DNA of 9,303 nt. Origin: an uncultured Solobacterium sp. (GTDB lineage: Bacteria; Bacillota_I; Bacilli_A; Erysipelotrichales; Erysipelotrichaceae). Position numbers and translations under genes: made by a program. Positions within the stretch are counted from its first letter, which is position 1. Each line of letters begins with the position of its first letter. Positions 1-5,148 of this stretch are shown piece by piece. The stretch is taken from positions 1 to 9,303 of the forward strand of contig URCJ01000055.1 in NCBI GenBank assembly GCA_900546285.1, read 5' to 3'. Below the pieces are notes generated by a model. That model was not told the DNA's origin. It ran no database searches and worked only from the letters and a program-made list of their open reading frames with translations.

Positions 1-159
1 GTCAACTATTATATAAGGGAAACGACTGATTATTATTTCTGCTATATGCTTATGCTTCGAAATAATATAAATAGCTATCCACAATGCATCTTGACTTGTT
101 ATGATACCTTTTGATAATCTGTGGTTAAATGCAGCTTCACAATAATTATTTTCTTTTTC
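1..159 (-). pseudogene. UvrD/Rep-like helicase, truncated fragment
   Basis: Reading the minus strand from 159 down to the window edge gives 53 uninterrupted codons. The translation includes LSKGIITSQDALWIAIYI and ends in RFPYIIVD at the edge. In superfamily 1 UvrD/Rep helicases, including the GajB-type defence helicases, a segment like this (a short 'G-I-I-T-x-x-D-A' stretch, a helix, then 'RFPYIIVDEAQD') leads into the Walker B motif. That match is from memory of the family. The frame is closed by TAA at 160-162, has no start codon, and has no room upstream for the Walker A region, because AbiEii and a repeat lie there. An ATG with a good ribosome binding site at 165-167 is in another frame and yields only 22 residues. 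I therefore read this as the 5'-truncated remnant of a helicase gene that continues beyond the window. A frameshifted or edited start cannot be excluded. Confidence 0.6.
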
Positions 160-173
160 TTAGGCATCTCTTT

Positions 174-226
174 TTCTCCTTTCATATCTTTATTGACTAC
201 AAAAGGAAAAATTCCTACACCAAATT
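174..226. repeat. Direct repeat copy A, distal to abiE
   Basis: This 53-bp segment matches positions 1642-1694 in the same orientation at 46 of 53 positions by eye, without gaps. Weaker, gapped similarity continues towards position 140 (compare 1605-1641), including a shared AATAATTA. On the minus strand the repeat carries AAAGGAG, followed in copy A by an ATG at 165-167, so it resembles a gene leader. It overlaps the last codons and the stop of the AbiEii gene. Together with copy B it brackets the toxin-antitoxin pair. Confidence 0.85.
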
Positions 227-1015
227 TTTAAAATATTGTAATATTTCAGACATCGCTTGTTTAGAACTTATGTCTAGCCAATTTTTGTTAGATATTTCTA
301 ATTTATGTACAAAATCTGAATTACAAAAAATCGATGTTAAAACATAAATTATTTGTTCTACGCTATTAATAGAAGAATTTTCATCATCAAATATTACTAA
401 AGACAAATATCTTTTAATCTTTTCTTTATTAGAATCTTTTAAAAGAAAACAAATATCATAAATATCTTTATATCTAGTGCTTTTATACTTGAAACGCATT
501 AATGACTTTATTTTCTCTACAATTATTTGTTCTCTAGAATTAATCAAAAGTTTTATTGAATCAGTCTGAAAACATATGTCCAAAATACATTCTTCCTGAT
601 TTAAATCAAAATTATTATGAACGCCTATATCAACCTTGGAATTGATAGAATAATTATGTTGATCTGTTATATCCAAAATTATTCTTTTGCCATTATAGCT
701 TTCTTGATTTAGTTCGACAGGCTTTCCTTTTAACGAAATTGTCAGTCCATCAAAACAATTAATTTGCCTAATAAACGAATTAATTTCTTCATTTGAGATA
801 GGATAATGTATAAAATCAAAATCAATATCCTGAGTTATACGTCTTGCGTCATTAGATAGCTTTTGCATGACCAAGCCACCTTTAATAGTTATATTATTTT
901 TAAGCGAGCTATCATAAATAGCTTTCAATATAATATCGTGACACAACAAATTTTCTGCATCTACAACACTATAACCTTTATCACGAATTATATTTATTTC
1001 TTTTTCTAAATTAAT
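215..1015 (-). CDS. abiEii: AbiEii-family nucleotidyltransferase toxin (type IV TA)
   Basis: Toxin of an AbiE-type abortive-infection system. Members of this nucleotidyltransferase family (AbiEii, MenT) arrest growth; the characterised mycobacterial MenT enzymes add nucleotides to tRNA 3' ends. With the start chosen here the protein has 266 residues. Visible motifs are TIKGG near residues 43-47 (nucleotide-binding GG), QDIDFDF near 62-68 (the DxD metal site), KVDIGVH near 127-133 (likely third carboxylate strand), and VEKI...RYKDIYD near 166-187, typical of the family C-terminal half. The first conventional in-frame start (TTG at 947-949) would remove 22 residues, including the N-terminal helix that family members share. 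An ATT at 1013-1015 directly after the AbiEi stop has GGAGG eight bases upstream, so I chose it. Translation is probably coupled to the antitoxin gene. No key residue seems missing, so the toxin looks intact. Confidence 0.88.
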   Translation of the reverse strand: MNLEKEINIIRDKGYSVVDAENLLCHDIILKAIYDSSLKNNITIKGGLVMQKLSNDARRITQDIDFDFIHYPISNEEINSFIRQINCFDGLTISLKGKPVELNQESYNGKRIILDITDQHNYSINSKVDIGVHNNFDLNQEECILDICFQTDSIKLLINSREQIIVEKIKSLMRFKYKSTRYKDIYDICFLLKDSNKEKIKRYLSLVIFDDENSSINSVEQIIYVLTSIFCNSDFVHKLEISNKNWLDISSKQAMSEILQYFKNLV

Positions 1016-1558
1016 TTACAGAACCTCCAATTGAATGGCATCACTAATTTTGTCGCCATTCTTAAATTTTTCACAATAATCTAAAACCTTTAGGAAGTCT
1101 AGTTCATAAATTATTTTTCTATAATTATTTATTATTTCTTTATATAAATCAAAAGGGATTTTATTCTTATAACGAATAAGATCAACCAACAATCTTTCTC
1201 TAGAATAAATATTCATACTAGAACCATTTTTTTCTATTTTTTTTATTTCAATATCAAAAATATTATCATTCACAAAACTTTGTTTAACATTTTTATCCTT
1301 AATTCGATTGTAATTTCTTCTAGTAGCTAAATTATATTTTAACGGAATAAAATCCGTTAAATCATAATAGTAATAAGCACTAATACCAGTCAATACAGCA
1401 TCTGGATACTTAAATGAAAACAAATCAAAATCATGGCAATATTTTGTATCTGAATAAATACCCTTCTCAATCTTAAATAATCTATTTTCAGCTAGTTCTT
1501 TTTTAATCTGATAATCAGAACCGTATTTATCTAAACATTCCTTATACGAAAACAACAT
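1016..1558 (-). CDS. abiEi: AbiEi-family antitoxin / transcriptional repressor
   Basis: Antitoxin partner of the AbiEii gene that follows it directly. AbiEi proteins have an N-terminal winged-helix DNA-binding domain and a C-terminal antitoxin domain; they repress their own promoter, and in type IV systems they counter the toxin without stable binding to it. The 180-residue protein has the usual layout. An N-terminal helix-turn-helix region ends in LFKIEKGIYS (about residues 27-36). Then come an SAYYYYDLTDFIP segment (about 60-72), an LATRRN motif (about 77-82), and a YSRERLLVDLIRYK block (about 118-131) followed by PFDLYKEIINNYR. The ATG start has AGGAG six bases upstream. The gene ends one base before the proposed toxin start and carries that gene's GGAGG site in its last codons. 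A promoter within a large inverted repeat lies immediately upstream. Confidence 0.88.
   Translation of the reverse strand: MLFSYKECLDKYGSDYQIKKELAENRLFKIEKGIYSDTKYCHDFDLFSFKYPDAVLTGISAYYYYDLTDFIPLKYNLATRRNYNRIKDKNVKQSFVNDNIFDIEIKKIEKNGSSMNIYSRERLLVDLIRYKNKIPFDLYKEIINNYRKIIYELDFLKVLDYCEKFKNGDKISDAIQLEVL
1024..1028 (-). promoter_or_regulatory. Shine-Dalgarno site that sets the AbiEii start
   Basis: The minus strand reads GGAGG here, within the last codons of the antitoxin gene. It is followed by eight bases that include the antitoxin stop TAA, then ATT at 1013-1015. No ATG, GTG or TTG lies at a normal distance. This site and the conserved N-terminus are the reasons for choosing an ATT start. 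Confidence 0.65.
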
Positions 1559-1569
1559 ATCATTCTCCT

Positions 1570-1620
1570 ATTAAAGTAATTATACACATGAATTAGTATC
1601 GTGTGAATAATTACTTTAAT
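1570..1620. promoter_or_regulatory. Inverted repeat, likely AbiEi operator
   Basis: Two 21-bp arms (1570-1590 and 1600-1620) are reverse complements at 19 of 21 positions and are separated by 9 bp. The right arm contains the proposed -35 box and the left arm the -10 box of the abiE promoter. Characterised AbiEi repressors bind inverted repeats in their own promoter. The position and size here fit an autoregulatory operator, but binding is inferred. There is no following T-run on the minus strand, so a terminator is unlikely. Confidence 0.7.
1579..1607 (-). promoter_or_regulatory. abiE promoter
   Basis: On the minus strand, TTCACA (1602-1607, five of six matches to TTGACA) is followed by a 17-bp spacer and a perfect TATAAT (1579-1584). 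Transcription would start near 1572 and give a leader of only about 14 bases containing AGGAG and then the AbiEi ATG. Both boxes lie in the arms of the inverted repeat, so repressor binding would block the polymerase directly. Confidence 0.75.
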
Positions 1621-1641
1621 TTTTTATTTAAGTCATACCCA

Positions 1642-1694
1642 TTCTCCTTTCACATCTTTATTGACATTAAAAGAAAAAATTCCTACCCTAAATT
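1642..1694. repeat. Direct repeat copy B, proximal to abiE
   Basis: Partner of the 174-226 repeat. It starts right after the T-run of the transporter terminator and runs to AAAGGAG on the minus strand, followed by ATG ACT TAA (1634-1626), which is only a two-codon reading frame. The two copies are about 1.47 kb apart and enclose the abiE pair with its promoter. Either the leader was duplicated when the cassette was gained, or defence genes here share a leader that allows exchange by recombination. Confidence 0.85.
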
Positions 1695-1726
1695 AAAAAA
1701 AGAGTAATCACCATAGGCAATTACTC
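1695..1726 (-). terminator. Intrinsic terminator of the MFS operon
   Basis: On the minus strand an 11-bp stem (arms 1716-1726 and 1702-1712, two G-U pairs) with a 3-base loop is followed by seven T. The stem starts in the final GAG TAA codons of the transporter gene. It separates the housekeeping run from the abiE cassette, which has its own promoter. Confidence 0.85.
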
Positions 1727-2866
1727 AAATATTTTCTTATTAGTTAAGACAATAATCAAAGCTATTATACTTATAATAGTACCCAACAGATACAAGTTAA
1801 ACGTACCAAAATATTTCATCGTAAAACCAAACGTTTGTGACAAAATAGCCTCATAAATCATATTAAAAGTTTGAAGTAAAGTTAGTGCCCTTGCGATACT
1901 TGCCCCACCATAGATCTTATTAAGATACTCAATATTACCAACTATAGCACTAATTGCTAAAACACCATGTAAAGATTGAGCCAAGATAAACACATAAATG
2001 TTTCTTGTAAGAAAACAAATCAAACATCTTGATACAACTGAAATACATGAAATGATAAAGGCCTTATGATAACCAACCTTCTTAATAAAAGCACTGCCCT
2101 TATTAACAACATATAATTCAGGAATAACCATAATAAAGGTTGCAATACCAATCATATTATCACTACACTTTAAAGTCTCCGTAATATGAATTCCCGCAAA
2201 AGTAGTTAGAGTATCTACTGTTGTATTTGTAAATAATGTAACAAAAACAATCACCAAAAATCTTTTATCCTTTAAGATACTCTTGGTATTAGTATCTTCC
2301 TTGATTATTTCCTTACTAACACTTTCATTTTTAGGCAAAGTAGTAATTATTAAACAGCATAACAACAAAGATAAGATATAGAAGAATACATAAGGGCCAC
2401 TATATCCAAGCTTATTCATAATTATCGCAATAAAAGTACTGCCTACAATATAACCAAAAGAACCATAAGATCTAAGTTGGCCAAAACTCATCTTATACTT
2501 ATTACAATACTCAACTGACAAACTATCACAAATACTACCTAAATCCGTCTTGAAGATATAGATACATACAGATAAAAGGCAAAGTAAGGGGAAGATACTT
2601 TGATGACTCCATAAGAATACACTTAAGGCTGAAAAGAAACACAATATCGATAAAATCCTTCTATTAGAATACTTGCTAGCTAAGATACCCCACAAAGGAA
2701 TAAAAATCATCGACACAATAACACTAATAGATGAAATAAAACCAATCTTGACCCCATCAAATCCAAGTCTTGAATAATACACATTCGCATACGGGAAAAA
2801 GACACCATATGAGATGTATAAGAATAGATATAATAATTTAAATTTGTTGTTGATAGTCTTGTTCAT
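1721..2866 (-). CDS. MFS transporter, MFS_1_like type
   Basis: Integral membrane protein of 381 residues with about twelve hydrophobic segments, the normal size for the major facilitator superfamily. The N-terminus (YISYGVFFPYANVYYSRLGF, about residues 18-37) and the FGQLRSYGSFGYIVGS stretch (about 128-143) resemble the MFS_1_like / HcaT / nucleoside-symporter subgroup. WGILASKYSNRR near 59-70 matches the loop 2-3 signature region of the superfamily. The substrate cannot be read from the sequence. The ATG lies nine bases after the YjbR gene stop and has no recognisable Shine-Dalgarno sequence in a very AT-rich stretch, so translation may depend on ribosomes arriving from the gene before it. 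The start position agrees with family N-termini. The gene is last in the run that includes the exonuclease and YjbR, and a terminator overlaps its stop codon. Confidence 0.85.
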   Translation of the reverse strand: MNKTINNKFKLLYLFLYISYGVFFPYANVYYSRLGFDGVKIGFISSISVIVSMIFIPLWGILASKYSNRRILSILCFFSALSVFLWSHQSIFPLLCLLSVCIYIFKTDLGSICDSLSVEYCNKYKMSFGQLRSYGSFGYIVGSTFIAIIMNKLGYSGPYVFFYILSLLLCCLIITTLPKNESVSKEIIKEDTNTKSILKDKRFLVIVFVTLFTNTTVDTLTTFAGIHITETLKCSDNMIGIATFIMVIPELYVVNKGSAFIKKVGYHKAFIISCISVVSRCLICFLTRNIYVFILAQSLHGVLAISAIVGNIEYLNKIYGGASIARALTLLQTFNMIYEAILSQTFGFTMKYFGTFNLYLLGTIISIIALIIVLTNKKIFE

Positions 2867-2875
2867 ATATTTATA

Positions 2876-3565
2876 TTACATTATTGAATTTTTAAAAGAA
2901 AAGTCCGTACTATGTTTATTAACTAGCTTATAACTTTTATCTATTAGCTCAAAGATTAATTCATCACTCACCGTATCATTCAAAACAATGGATATCCAAG
3001 ACTTCTTATTCATATGATAAGCTTCATAAATACCTTCTACCTTAAGTAATTTGTCCTTATCATTTGGATCAATCTTTACATTAATCACTTCAATTAAACC
3101 ATTCTTTTCTTTATCAACCTTTTCAAAAGGAATATCCATAAGAATGCCAAACCACTTGCCATCAAAGTTTCTATATACCCCATGATACTTACTTGATGTA
3201 AAGGGAAAATCAGGACTTACTTTATATTTCAAATAGATATAATCATTGATTCTATTAGCTTGATCATAGATATAAGTTCTTTTTGTACAAGTCTTCTTTC
3301 TTATATCCAAGAGTATCCTTTCATATTCACTTCTAATCTTTAGATTAAATTCACCACTTCTTTCGATTCTAAAATTGGTATATTCCTCATCAAAAGATAA
3401 GTCGATAATCTTGCCTGTAATCTTTTTATCAACATAAGTAACAATTACTTTAAAAGTATTATCCAATATATCAACAGTATAAACGTAATCACTATTAAAA
3501 CCACATTCTAACAGTTTATTTTCATCAATCAAGTAGCGATTAAAGATTGTTTCTTCTATTGTCAT
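2876..3565 (-). CDS. MmcQ/YjbR-family protein
   Basis: A 229-residue cytoplasmic protein. Its C-terminal half has the YjbR pattern: KWFGILMDIPF, then EVINVKIDPND, then GIYEAYHMNKKSWISIVLND, then ELIDKSYKLVNK. The YjbR fold resembles CyaY and is often labelled DNA-binding, but its biological role is not established. The N-terminal ~110 residues form a less conserved extension seen in longer Bacillota members. I chose the ATG at 3563-3565 because it overlaps the exonuclease stop as ATGA, a classic coupled start; the AAGGA upstream is 13 bases away and weak. A TTG four codons earlier is possible but has almost no space after AAGGA. The overlap with the exonuclease suggests the two are made together. 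Confidence 0.85.
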   Translation of the reverse strand: MTIEETIFNRYLIDENKLLECGFNSDYVYTVDILDNTFKVIVTYVDKKITGKIIDLSFDEEYTNFRIERSGEFNLKIRSEYERILLDIRKKTCTKRTYIYDQANRINDYIYLKYKVSPDFPFTSSKYHGVYRNFDGKWFGILMDIPFEKVDKEKNGLIEVINVKIDPNDKDKLLKVEGIYEAYHMNKKSWISIVLNDTVSDELIFELIDKSYKLVNKHSTDFSFKNSIM

Positions 3566-4095
3566 AATAATTTGCAAGTCCTTATAAATTTACTAGTATC
3601 AACACCACTTTCTAGATATCTTAACAAGATATTAGCACAAGCATTACTATCACTATCAGCTCTATGATGATTTAAACAAATATCATAATAATCGCACAAA
3701 TCATTAAGCTTATGACTAATACCAGGTAAAAGCACTCTACCCATTTGTACTGTACACATATAATGGACATAAGACTTCCAATTAATATGATAATAAGTTA
3801 GACACTTCTTTAAAACATTCATATCGAATGTTGCGTTATGTGCTACTATCATGCCACTACTAAATAAGGGCTCTATATTTTCCCAAAGCAAATCAAAAGA
3901 AGGTGCATTAGCTACCATAAATTCATCAATACCAGTTAACTTTTTATTGAATGAATCAAAATATGTCTCAGGATTTACTAACGAATAGAAAGAATCAACT
4001 ATCCTATCATCTTCTATAATCGTGATACCAATGGCACTCATGCGATCATTTAAGTGATTAGGGGTTTCTACATCAAATACAATAAAACGATTCAA
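3562..4095 (-). CDS. DnaQ-like 3'-5' exonuclease (DEDDh)
   Basis: A 177-residue stand-alone exonuclease of the RNase T / DnaQ superfamily, which removes nucleotides from 3' ends using two metal ions. All three catalytic motifs are present. ExoI is FDVETPN (Asp8, Glu10), ExoII is VAHNATFDMNVL (Asp91), and ExoIII is HHRADSDSNACANILL (His144, Asp149), which gives a complete DEDDh set. The domain fills the whole protein, so it is not a PolC or DinG piece; whether it acts on DNA or RNA is not visible. I chose TTG at 4093-4095 because AGAGGTGA ends five bases before it. The GTG at 4102-4104 lies within that ribosome binding site and is an unlikely start. The gene overlaps YjbR by four bases and follows yneF. 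Confidence 0.9.
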   Translation of the reverse strand: MNRFIVFDVETPNHLNDRMSAIGITIIEDDRIVDSFYSLVNPETYFDSFNKKLTGIDEFMVANAPSFDLLWENIEPLFSSGMIVAHNATFDMNVLKKCLTYYHINWKSYVHYMCTVQMGRVLLPGISHKLNDLCDYYDICLNHHRADSDSNACANILLRYLESGVDTSKFIRTCKLL

Positions 4096-4100
4096 AAAAA

Positions 4101-4108
4101 TCACCTCT
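4101..4108 (-). promoter_or_regulatory. Shine-Dalgarno site that sets the exonuclease TTG start
   Basis: The minus strand reads AGAGGTGA, a long match to the 16S rRNA 3' end, then five T before TTG at 4093-4095. It decides the start in favour of TTG over the GTG embedded in the site itself. Confidence 0.7.
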
Positions 4109-4130
4109 AATAAAATTATAAAACCAAAAT

Positions 4131-4155
4131 AAAAAACTTCTTAACGAAGCTTCTT
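4131..4155 (-). terminator. Weak terminator-like hairpin after yneF
   Basis: On the minus strand, AAGAAGCTTC (4146-4155) can pair with GAAGTTTTTT (4131-4140) around a 5-base loop. Only the four CTTC/GAAG pairs are strong and the T-run forms part of the stem. It overlaps the yneF stop codon. It may end some transcripts or let transcription continue into the exonuclease gene. Confidence 0.4.
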
Positions 4156-4357
4156 ATTGTCCCATAGATTTCATGATTGCACGAATTTGTGCCTCAGAAG
4201 GTTTTCTACCCATTTGAGAGTACATTGCACGAATCATCTTTTCATTGATTGGTGGATTTTCTTTGATTTGTTTCTCAAAGTAGTGTCTAGTAATAAAGAA
4301 ACCAGCAACACCGCCAATCACAAGGCCTAGAACCAAATAACCAATTGATTGCCACAT
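4154..4357 (-). CDS. yneF: YneF family (UPF0154) small membrane protein
   Basis: A 67-residue protein with one N-terminal membrane helix (about residues 3-22, containing LVLGLVIGGVAGFFI). A charged cytoplasmic tail follows with the family signature KENPPINEKMIRAMYSQMG and ends in IMKSMGQ. Length and layout match Bacillus YneF. The family is widespread in Bacillota and in mollicute relatives; its function is unknown. The ATG at 4355-4357 has AAGGAGA nine bases upstream. A TTG nine codons earlier falls before that site and is not likely. A structured RNA segment and a TATAAT box lie directly upstream, so yneF could be expressed from its own promoter with a long folded leader. Confidence 0.93.
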   Translation of the reverse strand: MWQSIGYLVLGLVIGGVAGFFITRHYFEKQIKENPPINEKMIRAMYSQMGRKPSEAQIRAIMKSMGQ

Positions 4358-4392
4358 ATATTTAAATCTCCTTTTAGTTAACAATTTTTATG

Positions 4393-4540
4393 GCCTGATG
4401 AGGTAAATTTCCTGACGAATGGTCAGGTGGGCCAGCTATACTTGCCTTTAGGATCCCCACTTATAGTAGGCTTTCGACACCAACAAGTAACGCGCTTAAG
4501 GTCCGAGTTAAAAGTGTAGGAATTTAACAGCTCACCAGGC
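4393..4540 (-). ncRNA. Structured RNA of unknown family (leader or small RNA)
   Basis: This 148-bp intergenic segment is about 47% GC by my count, well above its surroundings, and has no credible reading frame. The ends pair as a closing stem: 4393-4402 with 4531-4540, ten pairs with one G-U, continued by 4404-4412 with 4519-4526 and one bulge. Inside are a perfect 6-bp hairpin (4411-4416 with 4422-4427), a TACTTG/CAAGTA helix (4439-4444 with 4484-4489) and a GCCT/AGGC pair (4444-4447 with 4468-4471). Some of these compete for shared bases. I call the minus strand because all neighbours run that way and a TATAAT box ends seven bases before the closing stem. The plus strand has ATTTTTAATT after the stem, a weak terminator-like tail, so orientation is not settled. 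6S RNA is one candidate by size and shape, but I see no diagnostic sequence. No SRP, tmRNA, RNase P or T-box signature is visible. Confidence 0.55.
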
Positions 4541-4547
4541 ATTTTTA

Positions 4548-4553
4548 ATTATA
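4548..4553 (-). promoter_or_regulatory. -10 box before the structured RNA / yneF
   Basis: Perfect TATAAT on the minus strand, placing the transcription start at about 4541, next to the first base of the closing stem. No good -35 box lies 16-18 bases upstream. The TTGACT that is visible is only four bases away and cannot serve. The position relative to the folded segment is the main support. Confidence 0.45.
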
Positions 4554-4572
4554 TACAAGTCAAAGTATAATA

Positions 4573-5148
4573 CTAGTCTTGACTTTCTTGTACAAATGGT
4601 GTTAATAACTTGCGATAGATATCCTCAAGCTTAGTAACATCCTTGTCAGTATAATTACTACCACCCCAAGTAGTACCAATTTGAGAACCAGTAATCTTAC
4701 CATCCACAATTGTAAACACCTCTGGAGTTTGTAAATCTCTTTCACCATCCTCATTCTCAGGAATAGTCTCATATAATACCTCATATAAGATATCGTAATT
4801 ATCAGTACCTAATATTGGATAAGCATCTGATTGAGCATCAATATAATAAATATAAACGCCCAACTCTTCAGCAACCTCATTTAGATATTGCATAGCCAAT
4901 TGACAAGAAGGACAACCTGTTCTACTCAAGACAAAGACACCATAGCCACCTTCATCAACAGTTCTCTTAAGTTCTGATACAGTAGTACCAACAAACATAT
5001 GCCCAGATGACTTTAAATTCTCATAGCCTGACATATCAGCCTTATAAGTTTCAATCACAAATTCCTTACTTAAATCAGGTTTTTCTTGCTTCTTACTACA
5101 ACCAAATAGTACAAGACAAATTAATAATATACTCAATACTTTTTTCAT
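4573..5148 (-). CDS. Thioredoxin-like lipoprotein
   Basis: A 191-residue exported lipoprotein. The N-terminus is a lipoprotein signal peptide: Lys2-Lys3, a hydrophobic core, and the lipobox LFGC with the lipidated Cys17. The mature protein would sit on the outer face of the membrane. A thioredoxin-type active site CPSC is at residues 79-82 within FVLSRTGCPSCQLAMQYL, and the expected cis-proline is in QTPEVFTIVDGK (Pro142). This supports a thiol-disulfide role in the cell envelope; whether it oxidises or reduces, and its partner, cannot be told. Between them is an acidic insert (about residues 105-138) longer than in plain thioredoxins. The ATG shares one base with the stop codon of the sugar kinase gene (TAATG), and GAAAGGA lies about ten bases upstream, so the two genes form one transcription unit. 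Confidence 0.85.
   Translation of the reverse strand: MKKVLSILLICLVLFGCSKKQEKPDLSKEFVIETYKADMSGYENLKSSGHMFVGTTVSELKRTVDEGGYGVFVLSRTGCPSCQLAMQYLNEVAEELGVYIYYIDAQSDAYPILGTDNYDILYEVLYETIPENEDGERDLQTPEVFTIVDGKITGSQIGTTWGGSNYTDKDVTKLEDIYRKLLTPFVQESQD

Noticed and set aside
145..165. Programmed -1 frameshift in the A-rich run joining the MPKKKK start to the helicase frame
   Set aside because: The frames are offset the right way and the run is slippery-looking, but joining them would still leave a helicase without its Walker A region, so a remnant is the simpler reading.
102..167. A 22-codon minus-strand reading frame with a good ribosome binding site (starts MPKKKK)
   Set aside because: It is short, has no recognisable content after the lysines, and overlaps the better-supported helicase frame. 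It is more likely the leftover leader and start of a broken gene than a functional peptide.
4393..4540. tmRNA, SRP RNA, RNase P RNA, T-box or common riboswitch identity for the folded segment
   Set aside because: The length or conserved core sequences do not fit (no GGAAGGAAGCAG-type SRP loop, no T-box GGGUGGUACC, no tmRNA ends), so I left the family open.
4559..4564. TTGACT as the -35 box for the structured RNA promoter
   Set aside because: Only four bases separate it from the TATAAT at 4548-4553, far too close for a sigma-70-type promoter.
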